DNA of 64,000 bases. Origin: Artemia franciscana. Lineage: Eukaryota > Arthropoda > Branchiopoda > Anostraca > Artemiidae. Positions 21,949 to 33,735 of the stretch are shown in pieces. Location: contig NC_088865.1 of the NCBI RefSeq assembly GCF_032884065.1, forward strand, positions 48,830,868 through 48,894,867. The letters are read 5' to 3'. Under the pieces are notes generated by a model, which ran no database searches, had not been told where the DNA came from, and was given only the letters and a program-made list of their open reading frames with translations. A program made the translations under genes and the position numbers. The stretch's first letter is position 1. Each line of letters opens with the position of its first letter.

Positions 21949-24900
21949 TTATCTATAACCCACTATTATGCAAAACAAGAGTAGTAAATTACACTAAAAA
22001 GGAAAAAAATTAAATACAAACATGGATAACTTAAACCTAAATCACAGACAGAAATACACGGATATTATTATGGTTTGGGCTTAGGGATACAAAGGCATGT
22101 CTTGTTAAATTAGTACTAATCAATTCAAACAATTGAATAGTGTCGGTTGCACCATACTTCTCAACAATGCGTGTATCACGATGTGAAGTGGGAAGGTACA
22201 GTAAAAATTTGTAATATCTAAAATAAGAAATACGGATCTGGAGCAAATCATCCTTATTTAATAACGAGTACACTTAAAAACAAGGCAGAATGGTCACAAT
22301 ATGTGGAACTACACTTTAGCTAAAGCTCAGCATGAATATTTTCCACGGTTTGGTACAGTTTTCGCAAATCCAATCTTCAACTTTTCCTTAACATTTCTCA
22401 GAACCTGAAGTCGTATAAAAGGGAGTGTAGAACAAATACTAATCCCTAACCACCGTAAACTCGCAACATTGAGAATTACTGAGGATCCACAGGACAAATT
22501 ACGAGCTGATGACTTGGGATTGAAAAATAAATATTCGCATTTACTGACTGCACTATGCGAGGCCATTGTGACGTGTGTCCCAAAATTGAATAAGGACCCT
22601 CAATCTTGTGATTCTTATTGTCTAATTACAGTTTGTTCGGTTATTGCAAAATTATTTGAGAAAAATTCTTCTTTTGAAAATCTCGAATAGGTGTGACCAT
22701 GGAGATCATCAGTTTGCTTTTCGTGCGGGTCTTGGCGTTGGAAATGCACATGCAGTTTTCTTGTCTATTTTAGAGAGGTATGAAAGAATGAAGAAAACTT
22801 CATTTTTTTAGGAAATAGATATTTCTAAAGCATTAGATTCGATCCTACACTCCCAAGCTATTTTAGCGCTTTTAAGGAGTGGTGTAAATCAATTCATTTG
22901 TGCCTCCCTTTGGTAATGGTATCAAAACTCTTCTATGCGTGTCCGCATCGAAAATATTTATAGCAGCCAAATTTCTGTGCGTCATGGAGCAAAACAGGGC
23001 TCAGTGTTAAGTCCTGCAATATTTAACAATGCCGTCCGTTGGGCGACCCGCAGAATACCGCATTTTCTTATCGAACCATCTATTGAAGCAAGTCGCCTTT
23101 CGTATGCAGATGACATTCTTGCAATCTCTGCAGGCTGCTATGAACAGCCTTTAGGCCAGGTTGTCTGATATTGGGCTGTCAGTCGCTTCTGTTAAAACTG
23201 AATTTCTTGTTTTTGGTTGTCATCACCCTCTCCATTCAAGAACTCAGGCTGGCCCTGATACAATTTTTGCCAGTGCGTCTCTCAAGTGCCTTGGACTTGC
23301 GTTCGGGACCTCGATTCGAGCACCAAGGTCACTAACAATAAATGTATTAAGAGAGAAGTTGAGAAAGTCCTATGGACATTTCTCTAGAGTTAAAGGTCAA
23401 ATTGACAAAAAAATACACTTGGTTGGCTTTATAACTCACTTTTTGCTCCTCATGTATTTTTTCTGGTGTCACTATGGATTTTTTTTTCTACCTCGTCAGA
23501 ACGTCAACAGATTTGGTCTGCCTTTTTCAAATTTTGTAAGTATTTTCTGCTTGTTCCTATTTGGTCCTGTAACAGTTATATCTCCAAACGTTATTCAGTT
23601 TTTGAAACATGATAAGATTCAGACAGCGACCTGAGTCAGTCATAGATTTTCCGTTGGGGGGTATTAACCGTTTGTAAGTTATTGTTAGTGTATTATAGTG
23701 TTTATAGTTATTTTAGTGTTTGTAATGATTAATTAAGTGTTTTTATTATGTATATTTCTTTTCAATACTCCTCTAAGTACATTTTTGTATGTATAGAGGG
23801 TTCAAATAAATTATTATTATTATTATTGTTTATCAAAATTCAAAAAAAGACCAACATCCCGAAACATTATAGAAATACGTTGCACAGATAATGCCAAAAT
23901 AGACATGGTTCGGCTTAACACTAGCAGGCTGTCTGCGTACGCAATATAAGACAGATCAGATAAATTATAAAAATACGAAGGCTTGATTACTGATAACACA
24001 TTTTGAATGCAAGTATTAAATAGATGCGATGATAGCACTCCACCATGTTGTACTTCAGATTGAACTGGTATATTACCGTAGTACCCTGTGCCAGAAATTA
24101 AACGGAGAAACGAATTACTATACGAAAATTTAACTACTTGTATGACAGAAAGTTTCACTCCAAACTCTGACAAAGAGGCACTTGTGCATGGCAAAGACTA
24201 TCGAAAGCTTTAGACAAATCCAAAGCGCAAATATGTAATTCATAACTTTTAGACTGGACATCGTAAAGAATTGAAGAAAAACCTTATGCGCGTGTTGGCA
24301 CCCAATACTAGGTTGAAACTCAAATTGTTTTGAGTCTTTCGCAGTTCATTCAGTAATATATGGGAGCAGAACATATTCAAAAATATTACTAATATTGCAA
24401 GCAACAGTGATGGGCCTATATGAACTGCAATCAAAATCGCCTCTTCCCTATTTAAGAATAGAAGTTGCCATTTCGCAAAGGAAGGAACCAGGCACCATTG
24501 ACAAACATAAACAGAACTGAAAAAGTAACTGGAGCTGAGAGACAAGTGCTGGACAATCACAACGTAAATGATGAGCGCTAATCCCATCAAGATAACTGGA
24601 TTTAGACTTGAGTTTAAGCATATAATTAACAATGCTTTTGGTTGATACCGGAATATTGTGACGTTACAAAACTTTAAGTGGCAAAAATTTAGAAACTAAG
24701 CACTGAAAATGATAAATGAATACTATACTCAATTTTACAAAAAATCTTTTTATAATGCCTAAGCCAAGACTAATCTGGGATAACATCACTGGTCCCTAAT
24801 GAATCTGATTTAGACGCATTAATAACTTCTTTCCTCTTTAATGCATTTTTAGGGAGTTCAGCGCCGTTATATCGAACCAAACAAAGATACCGTTTAAGCT

Positions 24901-25550
24901 CCGCTTTTGTCTTACTTTTTATGTCTAACACTTGGCCTCGCAAGGGCCGCCCACACGTAATCCATATGCGAATCCAGGATTTAGCACGGTTTTTGACCAC
25001 TTTAAGACACAGGTCTTCTTTTCAAATTGGACTTCGAGTTTTTAGTTTAATCCGGTCAAGGGGGACAGCCATATTTTCAGCTTGCTTTTTGCACTCAACT
25101 CAGCGAAGGTACATTCAGTTGCACTCTGGCTCGTGGTAAAAAAAAAAACACGTACACTGTAGATTAAAAGGGATCTTGATGGAGGACAACAGAGCTGTTA
25201 GGGTAGAAATATATAAAGGCCAATTGGCTTTTCTCCACTCTCGTTTCATACACCATTTGTTATAAGTAGTAACACAAGGATTATGAGATGGATCAGCGGT
25301 TAATGTATCAGTAAGGGAGAGGAGAAGGTGGTCAAAATCACGCTCATCTTCGTCAACATGAACGAGAGAACAGGGAACATGGCGGAGCAGATACAATGGT
25401 GAATATTGATCACAGTATTACTATTATGAATATAACTATAATTAAGAGCTTTGGGTGCTAAACGGTGACCAATTGGCAACGAATACCAAAACTAAGATGG
25501 TACGACTGTTACAATGACTGAAATTATGACTGATGCCCTGCACTTTTTAG
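21938..25550 (-). mobile_element. Middle LINE of the nest, same family as the 7.7-kb LINE, itself interrupted
   Basis: On the - strand, from 25550 downward: endonuclease end (NYSYIHNSNTVIN, then DERDFDHLLLSL), linker (KNRAKSWIRIW, against KNRAKLWLRIW in the 7.7-kb copy), and RT (VQHGGVLSSHLF; SYIAYADSLLVLSR with the second catalytic Asp changed to Ser). It breaks at LFLNFDK (23833) and resumes on the other side of an inserted LINE at 22543 with KCEYLFFNPKSS, NVASLRWLGISIC and YYKFLLYLPTSHRDTRIVEK. It ends with a short TTATTATTA tail at about 21940. Many stops and frameshifts. Confidence 0.8.
22544..23828 (+). mobile_element. Inner LINE of the nest (+), 5'-truncated, with (ATT)n tail
   Basis: A reverse-transcriptase fragment of the same family on the opposite strand. 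It reads VTCVPKLNKDPQSCDSYCLI, FAFRAGLGVGNAHAVF, ISVRHGAKQGSVLSPAIF, RLSYADDILAISAG (catalytic YADD kept), ASLKCLGLAFG and a C-terminal part near 23500. It contains several stops and frameshifts. It ends in ATTATTATTATTATTATTG. TTTA occurs at both junctions (22540-22543 and 23829-23832), a likely target-site duplication. Removing the insert rejoins the middle LINE at LNFDK|CEYLFFN. Confidence 0.85.
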
Positions 25551-25552
25551 TC

Positions 25553-25757
25553 ATAAATGAAGGACTTGTATTCTATTATTAATATTTTCCCAACCTAAAC
25601 AAAACATGGCAACTTCCATATTCATCATGAGCCCTACTCCCTGTCTGTGCACCCAGTCCTTTTTGCCTGAGTAAATAAATTTTATATCGCCTAATTTTAT
25701 GTTTCCTGTCCCTGGAATATGAGTTTCTGAAACACCAAATAAGTCTAGTCCAAATGG
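25553..25757 (-). mobile_element. Outer LINE of the nest (RTE-like endonuclease), first part
   Basis: An open - strand frame encodes PFGLDLFGVSETHIPGTGNI then KLGDIKFIYSGKKD, VHRQGVGLMMNMEVAMF and ENINNRIQVLH. RTE-type endonucleases have this order: LSExxxxGxGxxxLGDYxxxYSG, then GVGLMxxxxxxxxLxxxxxxNxRI. The Glu of SET is the expected active-site residue. The element resumes at 21948 with the YAPT-like region after the inserted LINE. Confidence 0.75.
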
Positions 25758-26084
25758 CTTATGGCCTCAGGAAAAGCATTGGCCTCAGAGCCGGTGCGGG
25801 ACATATCTTTTCAATTGTACACGAAGCATTTAAGCCGGCTTAGAACTGGACAGCAAGACGTCCCTGGGACCTCTGGGGTAATGAAGGCTTTATACAATCG
25901 TTGGCCAATCTTGGTCACACCATGGTTTTCCACGCTGGGGAATGATGTTCCTCAATCAACAAGAGACACAGATAATCTCAAGTCAATTACTTCCGGCTCA
26001 TTATATATTCATGCCTACAAAAACTATGCTACTAGGGGAGGCAACCCATAATAGATAACTAATCTAGGAAGAAATTTTACAACT
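25758..26084. other. Unassigned, possibly more of the outer LINE
   Basis: Relatively GC-rich for the window. A 96-codon + strand frame at 25761-26051 resembles no family I know. Its position next to the RTE-like fragment suggests element sequence, but I cannot show this. Confidence 0.35.
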
Positions 26085-26299
26085 TAACTAGGAAGAGGGT
26101 TGTAAGTTATGCCCTGGGGGCTTATATGGTTTATATAAAAGGGGTGATCGTATAAATTTCTGAGGATGCTCATTGGATTACTAATAAGAAGTTTTAGTGT
26201 CTTTAGAGATTCAGAGTTATGGGAGGGTTGATGCCCCCCCCCCATCCCACCTCGTATTTTCTTGAAATGGATCTGATAGAAATTTTGAGATGGCCATTT

Positions 26300-28408
26300 A
26301 TTTAGACAGACAGACATAGACATTTTTTATTTTCATCCATAACATATAAATTAAACAAAGAATTTACCATTAACAGCCACTCTTAAGACAAAAGAGTCCT
26401 GACTGTGGCCGCAATTCTAACCACCGTGAATCTGCTAAATCATTTCTTCAAATGATTTTGAAGAAAGAAAAAAAAATCCTTGGGGGGGGGAAACAAAATA
26501 TTTAATATTAAATACTAAATAAATAAATACCCTTTCCTCTTATCACACTTCTCTCCTTTTTAAAAAATGGAATTTAACCATTCTTTTGAATGATGCCAGA
26601 CTTACTGCCGCTCTGACCGATTCTGGAAGGTCATTCCAGACGCTGACACCTATGTTCCTGAGAACAAATCCTGCTCTCGTTGCATTTCTTTTCTCGTGAG
26701 TCAAATCCTCCGAATTCTGGGTAAAATAAGGGTGATAAAACGAGTTAGTCTTAAAAAAATCATAAAAGTACTCAGGGCTTACCTTCTTTACACTTTGAAA
26801 AACAAAAATCGCTAGCTGGCAATCACGTAGCTCGCCTATGTTCAAAATATCATTCTTTCTAAAACACTCCGCAGTATTCTGACAGTTTTGAAATTCTCCT
26901 ATCAGACGCAGTGCTTTGTTTTGTATTATTTGAGTTCTTTTATAATTCTTCACGGAATTGCTTGCCCAAACAGAACAACCGTACGTGATGTAAGGGTGCA
27001 CAATAGCACTGTATAACAATTTGACAACTGCTACCGGGAACACTTTTTTCAGCCTCCTCATCACTCCCGATCCTCTAGCTGCTTTTGCCGACACTATTTC
27101 ACCATGCTTCTTCCAAGACAAATTACAATCAATATAAAATCCGAGATATTTACAAAAAAACACCTGTGTTATGCTAACACCGTTATAAAGCACATTTTCA
27201 AGAAGTTCAGGTACACCAGTTCTACCAAACACCATAAAATTTGTTTTTCTTGGATTTACTGCAAGGAAGCTTAGAGCTGTAAAAACATGAAGCCAACTAA
27301 GGACGTGGTTCGCTTTTTGCACAACCTCTTTTGAAGTCCGGGCAAACACTGTGATAGCTGTATCATCGGCGAAAGAGGTTAAAACTGAATCATTTAGGTA
27401 AAATCGAAGAGTATCCACATATACAAAGAAGAGTAACGGACCAAGGACTGATCCTTGGGAAACACCGCAATTTATAGGCATAGCTGCGCTAGATATATCA
27501 CTCATCACCACCTTCATTGTTCTTCCACGCAGATAAGACCGAAACAAACTTTATGCTGTATCTTTAATTCCAAGGTTCCGCAGTCTTTTCAGTAGAACTT
27601 CAAAATCCACAGTGTCAAACGCCTTCTTCAAATCAATAAAAATAGTTAGAGGGATCAAATTATTTTCTAACGCACTATTTACACAATCTAAAAGGTGATG
27701 AACGGCATGCACTGTAGAATGACCTTTTCTTAAACCAAACTGCGAATCTGACAAAAACCCAAGCGAATTCATGTACTCGTATATTTTCTTATACACTACT
27801 TTTTCATAAAATTTTTGAGAAGAGCGGTAGAATAGATATTGGTCTCCAGTTGGAAATATCTCTTTTATCGCCTCCTTTATGGAGGGGTATAAATTTTGCC
27901 CGCTTTAGTTCGTCAGGAAACACACCTTTTTGAACAGATAAATTGACTAGATATAATATCACAGGTAAGAGATACGCAGCAACTGCTTTAAATGCTTTAA
28001 TGGTTAGGCCATCAACACCAGCTGCATTAGATTTGATCGGTTTCACTGCTTGGGTAATGTCATCCATGGTACATTCGGTAAAGTAAAATGAGTGATGAAG
28101 ACCGCGGTTATGGTCAAACTGCTCAGTATCTAGCTATCCGCTTTGATCTTTTGCCTCTTGGTTTATTTGCGATGCTATTTTGGTAAAAAACTTACAAAAC
28201 TCTTCACTAACTTCTTGCCTCCCACTCACAGTTTTTTCACCTATGGCTAACTGTTCAGTTGATGCTGAATCCTTACCATTACCGAGAACGCTTTTAATAG
28301 TCAGCCAGGTCCCTCTAATGTCTCCTTTCTGCGACTTTAATTTCTCCCCGAAATACTCCCTCATTGCAGCTCGTCGTGCAGAATTCACCCTATTTCTTGC
28401 CTATTGTC
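26300..28408 (-). mobile_element. 5'-truncated LINE, nearly readable
   Basis: A LINE inserted in a tandem-repeat unit. From its 5' (high-coordinate) end it holds the linker, the whole RT and the C-terminal region, then a 3' untranslated part and an ATGAAAATAAAAAATGTC-like end near 26320. The 5' end with the endonuclease is missing. It has only two in-frame stops and one frameshift over about 600 codons, far fewer than the other LINEs here, so it is the youngest. Confidence 0.88.
26543..28408 (-). pseudogene. LINE ORF2 reverse transcriptase, lightly damaged
   Basis: Order from the N-terminal side: basic linker (RNRVNSARRAAMREYFGEKL), RT start (NAAGVDGLTIKAFK), KFIPLHKGGDKRDISNWRPI, SQFGLRKGHSTVHAV, FIDLKKAFDTVDF (first catalytic Asp), GVSQGSVLGPLLFFVYVD, TSFADDTAITVF (catalytic FADD intact), CKYLGFYIDCNLSW thumb region, and a C-terminal end VWNDLPESVRAAVSLASFKR. 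The end and FADD box are of the Jockey/CR1 type. Breaks: a TAG at about 28132-28134, a one-base frameshift at about 27800-27830 (FSKIL to YEKVVYKK), and a TAA at about 27548-27550 (DTA*SLFRSY). All catalytic boxes are otherwise well kept. Confidence 0.9.
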
Positions 28409-29720
28409 GTAGAAACTTAAAAAAAAAATGCTTATTCGGAAGGTTATTGAAAGGGCTACTGCCCTTCTTAATAGTCGAAAGCGATTAGAGGGCAACTAAC
28501 ACCCCTCCCACGCCCACCGTTTCCCAAACACATCCAATCAATATTTTGAGATAGTCATTTTGTTCAATGTAAATTAAAGGTCTGGAAAAAAATCTCTGAG
28601 GTAGACAACTCCCCAGAGTCCTCGGAGTAAGGGTTGTAAGCTATGCCTTTGGGGCATATAAGTTATATATAGAAACAATGATTTTATAAACTTTGGAAGG
28701 GGCTCATTGGATCGGAAAGTAGAAGTTCTAGTGCCCTCTTTAAGATTCAAATTGATTGAAGGGTGGATACCCCCCCCAAAAAAAACACACAAACTCCTCT
28801 TAATTTTCCGAAATACATCTGATAGAAATTTTGAGATGGTTATTTGTTTTCGTAGAAACTTCTAAAAGAGCTCATGCGATTGAAAATTGAAAGGGTTAGT
28901 GCCCTTTTTGATATTCAAAAGTGATTAGAGGGCAATTAACACCCCTCCCATGCCCACCATTTCCCAAATACTTCCAATCAAAATTTTGAAATAACCATTT
29001 TCATCAATGTAAATGAAAGGTCTGGGAACTTTAACTTTAAGTTAGACAACTCCCTGGAGTCTTCGGGGTAAGGATTGTAAGTTATGCCCTGGGGGCAAAT
29101 AAGTTATATACAGAAACGGTGATCGTAAAAACTTTGGAGGGGGCTCATTGGATTGGAAAGCAGAAGCTCTAGTGCCCTCTTTAAGATTCATAATGATTGG
29201 AGGGTGGATATCCCCCCACAAACACACACTCACAGCTCTTATTTTCCAGAAATACATCTGATAGAAATTTTGACAGGGTCATTTTTTGTCGTGAAACTTC
29301 AAAAACAGCTCATTTGATTGAAAATTGAGAGGGCTAGTGCAGTTTTTAATAGTGAAAAGTGAGTGGAGGACAACTAACCTCCGTCCCACGCCCACCACTT
29401 CCCGAAACACATTGAATCAAAATTTTGAAATAGCCATTTCGTTCAACGTAAATGAAACATCCCGAAATTATGTCTTTGAGTTTGGCAACTCTCCCCCACT
29501 ATACTCCTCAGGGCAGGGGTTGTAAATTATGCCCTTGAGGCATATAAGGTAAAAATAGAAAGGGTGATTGTTTAAACTTTGGAAGGGGCTCTTGTTTTTG
29601 GGGCGCTATTCTTTGTCCTAAAAACTTCAAAAGAGCTCATTCGATTGTAAATTGAAAGGCTAGTGTACTCTTAAATAGTCAAAAGTGATCGAAAAGCAAC
29701 TACCCCACATTGTCAACTTA

Positions 29721-30003
29721 TATTATGTCAACTTATACTATTAATTTAGGCTTGTAAGGGTAAGTTGTGGGTTATTGTGAACAAGCCAGAAGGCACTATT
29801 AGTATGCTTTCAATGCTACCACTACAGTTAATGTAACTAATAACATTAACATAATGTAACTAAGACAAAAATCTATTATTAAGAAAAGGGAACATTTAGG
29901 AGTTCCTATTAACGGAAAAAACTGTATGCATGCAGGTCTTCAAAAGCACATATACGCTATATCATAGGCAGCGACACTCTATAATAGCTAGAAATATAAT
30001 TGT
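29721..30003. other. Short unassigned intronic spacer
   Basis: No feature beyond two local GTAACTAA repeats. Confidence 0.5.
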
Positions 30004-31613
30004 CAAACAGTTCGTGGTAACGAACTGTAGTAAGGAGCGACCCGGCTCAATAGTAACCGAAACTCTAAAAAATGGAATATTGATTCCAATAGTTACATCA
30101 AAAGAATCGCATTTTAATGCTGATTTTAAATATATAAGTTTTATCAAGGTCAGTTATACCCATCGAAAGTTACGAGCCTGAGAAAATTTGCCTCATTTTA
30201 GAAAATAGGGAGAAACACCCCCAAAAGTCATACAATCTTAATGAAAATCAAATTATCAGATGCAGCGTATCAGAGAACCTTATCGTAGAAGTTTCAAGCC
30301 CCTATCTACAAAAATGTGAGATTTTGCATTTTTTGCCAGAAGACAGATCACGGATGCGTGTTTATTGGTTTTTTGTTTGTTTTTTTGTTTGTTTTTTTGT
30401 CCCAGGGGTGATTGTACTGACTTAGTAGTCCTAGAATGTCTCGAAAGGGCTCATTCTAACGGAAATGAAAAGATCTAGTGTCCTTTTTAAGTAACCAAAA
30501 AATTGGAGGGCACCTAGGCCCCCTCCCACGCTCATTTTTCCCAGAAGTCACCCGATCAAAATTCTGAGATAGCCATTTTATTCATTATAGTCGAAAAACC
30601 TAATACCTATGTCTTTAGGGACGACTTGCTCCCCCAAAGTCAAACGACTTACTCCCCCACAGGTCAAAGTTACAAACTTTGACCTGTGTTTACATATAAT
30701 AATGGTTACTGGGAAGTGTACAGACATTTCAGGGGGATTTTTTGGTTTAGGGGGGAGATTCGAGGGGGGGTTACGTGGGAGGATATTTATATGGAGGAAC
30801 TTTTCATGGGGGAAGAGAATTTCAATGAAGGGGCGTGGATTTTCTAGCATTAATTGAAAAAACAATGAAAAAATAAATATGAAAAGTTTTTTTCTACTGA
30901 AAGTGAGGAGCAGCATTAAAATTTAAAACGAGCACAAATTATTGCGCATATGAGGGGTTTACCTCCTCGTAATACCTCGCTCTTCACGCTGAAGTATTTT
31001 TAGTAATTTCAACTATTTATTCTACGGCCTTTGTTATTCAAGGGACATTGGGACAGAATTTAAGCCTTAGTTTAAAGAGCAAGGTATCGACGAGGGGTGA
31101 ACTCCCTCATATACGTAATAAAACATACGAATATAGAAGTTTGTTACGTAAGTTAATTCGTAAATTACGCATATTTTTTACTAATGAAAATGTTCGTAAA
31201 AAAATTAAAAGTTCTAGTTGCCTTTTTAAGTAATCAAAAAATTGGAGGGCAACTAGGCTTCCTCCCTCTCTTCTTTTTTCTCAAAATCTTCCGATTAAAA
31301 CTATGAGAAAGCCATTTAGCCAAAAAAAAATAATATGAAAATTTCATTTTAATTATTTATGTGTGGAGAGCCAAGATCAAAACATGCATTAATTAAAAAA
31401 CGTCCAGAAATTAAATAAAAAAACAAGTTTTTTTTAAATGAAAGTAAGAAGCGACATCAAAACTTAAAACGAACAGAAATTAATCCGTATATGAAAAGGA
31501 CTTTTCCTCCTCAACGGCCCGCTCTTACGCTAAAGTTTTTTACCGTTTTAAGAAGTAGAGTTAAGAGAAAGAGTCTTACTTTCCTTTAAAAAAAACTTGT
31601 TTTTTTTATTTAA
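30004..31613 (+). repeat. Hairpin/foldback composite repeat, copy E (near full length)
   Basis: Starts TCAAACAG with the perfect hairpin at 30008-30027. It has the hairpin module, the middle module with its foldback (about 30940-31110) and the terminal palindrome at 31411-31613, whose right arm has lost about 90 bp. It lies in the second intron of the KChIP-like gene, in the same orientation as the gene. Confidence 0.88.
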
Positions 31614-31619
31614 TTACAA

Positions 31620-32105
31620 TAAATAGCCGAGTCAAAATCAAAACGAGTAAAACTTAGCCTGAGTAGGGCCGATAACCCCCATGCCTTCTCAAGACCAGAA
31701 CACAATTTGCGCTTTACTGAAAACAAAATATGTTTGAAATATTTCAACTTTTCTTACTTTCACAAATAAAAACTATCAAAACTTTAAGGAATAAATATCA
31801 ATGTATGGCAATTAAACTGAAAATCCATGGTCATTTTGTTGTTTTTTTTTTTTCAGTAAAGCGCGAATTTTGTTCTGTTCTTGAGAAGGCATGGGGGTTA
31901 TCGGTCCTACTCATGTTAGTTTTTCTCGTTTGAGTTTGACTTGGCTATTTATTGTAATTTCTGTTCGTTTTGAGTTTAATTTAGTTATTGATAGTGATTT
32001 GTGGTAATTTTACACTTGGAAGATTATTTTATCTTATGTTTGCTTATTCTTGGCTTAGTGGAGCTCTTTCGTTTTCTTAGAAAAACTTATTTTGTGGAAT
32101 TTTTT
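31620..32105. repeat. Second foldback family, copy 2
   Basis: Arms of about 105 bp pair AAATAGCCGAGTCAAAATCA and GTAGGGCCGATAACCCCCAT on the left with ATGGGGGTTATCGGTCCTAC and GTTTGACTTGGCTATTT (ending near 31951) on the right. The spacer is about 115 bp. The right flank to CTTATTTTGTGGAA is shared with copy 1 at 11.0-11.5 kb. The copy follows directly on a composite-family palindrome. Confidence 0.85.
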
Positions 32106-33029
32106 AAATTAATACAGACAAAGAGACAGACAGACAGTCTATGACACACTACTTTTTCAACACAACTTTAGAGACGACAGCAACAAGAGAAACAAGTCAG
32201 TAATTTGAAATTAAAGAGGAACTACCTCTGAAAAGCCAATGATTAGCCAACATTAGGAACTTTAAACAAACCAGGGAATACCCCGGAAGAAAGAGTAAGG
32301 CTAGTTATATGTAATATGCAGAAGGGCTACTCGGAAGCTGAGAAATAACACTAAAAATTTCAATATCACTGTATGGGGAAAGTAAAAATACTTTTCTACT
32401 AAGGGGAATGCTGCTTATCCTACCCTGAGGAGGAATAGGAACCAAAGGAAGCATGGTGAAATATGAATATCTTGCTGTTGAATTTTGTCATATTTCATGT
32501 AAAGATATAATTAAGACTGTTTGTGTTTCTTGTGAGAAAGAGCCACATTAACTGCAGTCCAATCTTTGAACAAATTCCCTTATGATTTACTTATTTACTT
32601 TACTATTTACTTGTTTACTTTATATGATTTACTATTATATAAAGAATTGAATGCTATACAATTTAAGCCTACTTTATATTTAAAATACAAATAATAGCCT
32701 TAATTTATGCATACTAGTGCCTTAAAATTCTAGATTAAGGTATCAAAATATAATCCGTTTTTAATTACTTAATTTGCTCAAAGTTAGAGATTTGTCTCTA
32801 GAAGGATTTTTTTTTGAAAGTCTATTTTATTTTGATATAGTGCTCTACTGCTCACGCAGTTTTCGTGTCGATTTTGGAAAATATAAAAAAAAGAAATAAC
32901 TCTATATATTTACGCCATCAATATATCCAAACTTTCTTATTCACTTTTTCACTTTTTGAACAGCTTCCCCTTATGCTCTTATCAATTTGACGCGAATCAC
33001 GAATCAAACACATTATTCATTGTTTATGC
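32106..33029. other. Intronic sequence, nothing recognised
   Basis: Contains only short low-complexity words, such as GACAGACAGACAG near 32125 and TTTACTTATTTACTTT near 32590. These could be LINE tails. No gene. Confidence 0.45.
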
Positions 33030-33735
33030 TTCAAATGATCATCTTGTTTTTACTTTTACGTGCAGCCGTGCACAAAGACGCTTTCATGCGTGTAGCAGTG
33101 ATGAGATCTCTAGACATCCATAGACATTTGGGTGTTGAATTCCTCTGCCTTTTTCTAAGAGGAAAATACTTATCCAACAAAGTTTCTGTATGGCACAAAA
33201 ATAAACTCGTCGTACATTCAACATCATTAGCTTCAAGAACACTAGACCAATCATCACTCTGAAGACTATGTATCAAATTAGAATCAATATTTTTTTTGTA
33301 AAAGTTCTAAAAGAAGTCCTTACTCATCCACAGCAATCTCAGTTTTAGGCACGCATAAAAATAGATAAATAGGAAGCTGATCGAAGAATAAAATTGAAAG
33401 AATTAGCCCCGAAGAAGAAATTTCAATAGAAAGATGGTCACATTCCTCACTCGATCCAACATATAACGTATTACAGCTAAAATCTTCCAAACCACAAAGA
33501 CGCTTCTTAGAGAAAGCCCCCACACAAGAAAGCTGATAGGGCAAATCGCAGAACATATGTGTTGGAAAAGGAGGAGGCTTATAAAACAAGCAAGCAGTAT
33601 CATATGCACACTGGCTCTTTAGATTAATGACAAATGAGTAAACTGCCCTACTAAAGACAAAAGAATGTAATAAATATTCAAGGTTAGTCTGTCTACCAAA
33701 TTTAATATGAGAACTAGTAGACAATCAGACCGTCT
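33030..33735 (-). mobile_element. LINE fragment: endonuclease end and linker
   Basis: On the - strand, a frame ending at about 33320 reads CVGAFSKKRLCGLEDFSCNT and EECDHLSIEISSSGLILSIL. This is like the stretch after the GG(V/I)A step of LINE endonucleases, which runs ...ExxxxxIEI. The next frame reads LQSDDWSSVLEANDVE, FLCHTETLLDKYFPLRKR and PKCLWMSRDLITATRMK, like the linker before RT (DWxxVL, FPxxxxxxxxxxKxxWMTxxL). The GDFN part between them is missing, and RT is absent. Confidence 0.65.

Larger units (their letters stand above)
26085..29720. repeat. Tandem array of about 440-bp units, interrupted by a LINE
   Basis: Unit landmarks repeat: GAGGGCAACTAACACCCCTC-type words at 28488, 28928 and 29366, and GTTGTAAGCTATGCC-type words at about 26100, 28630, 29071 and 29518. 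Spacing is about 440 bp. The first unit is split by the LINE at about 26300-28408: its left part ends GATGGCCATTTATT and its right part resumes TCGTAGAAACTT. The last unit is shortened. Parts of the unit resemble the composite family (CACTAGTGCCCTTTTT-like words), so it may be an ancient relative. Small ORFs here are chance frames. Confidence 0.82.
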
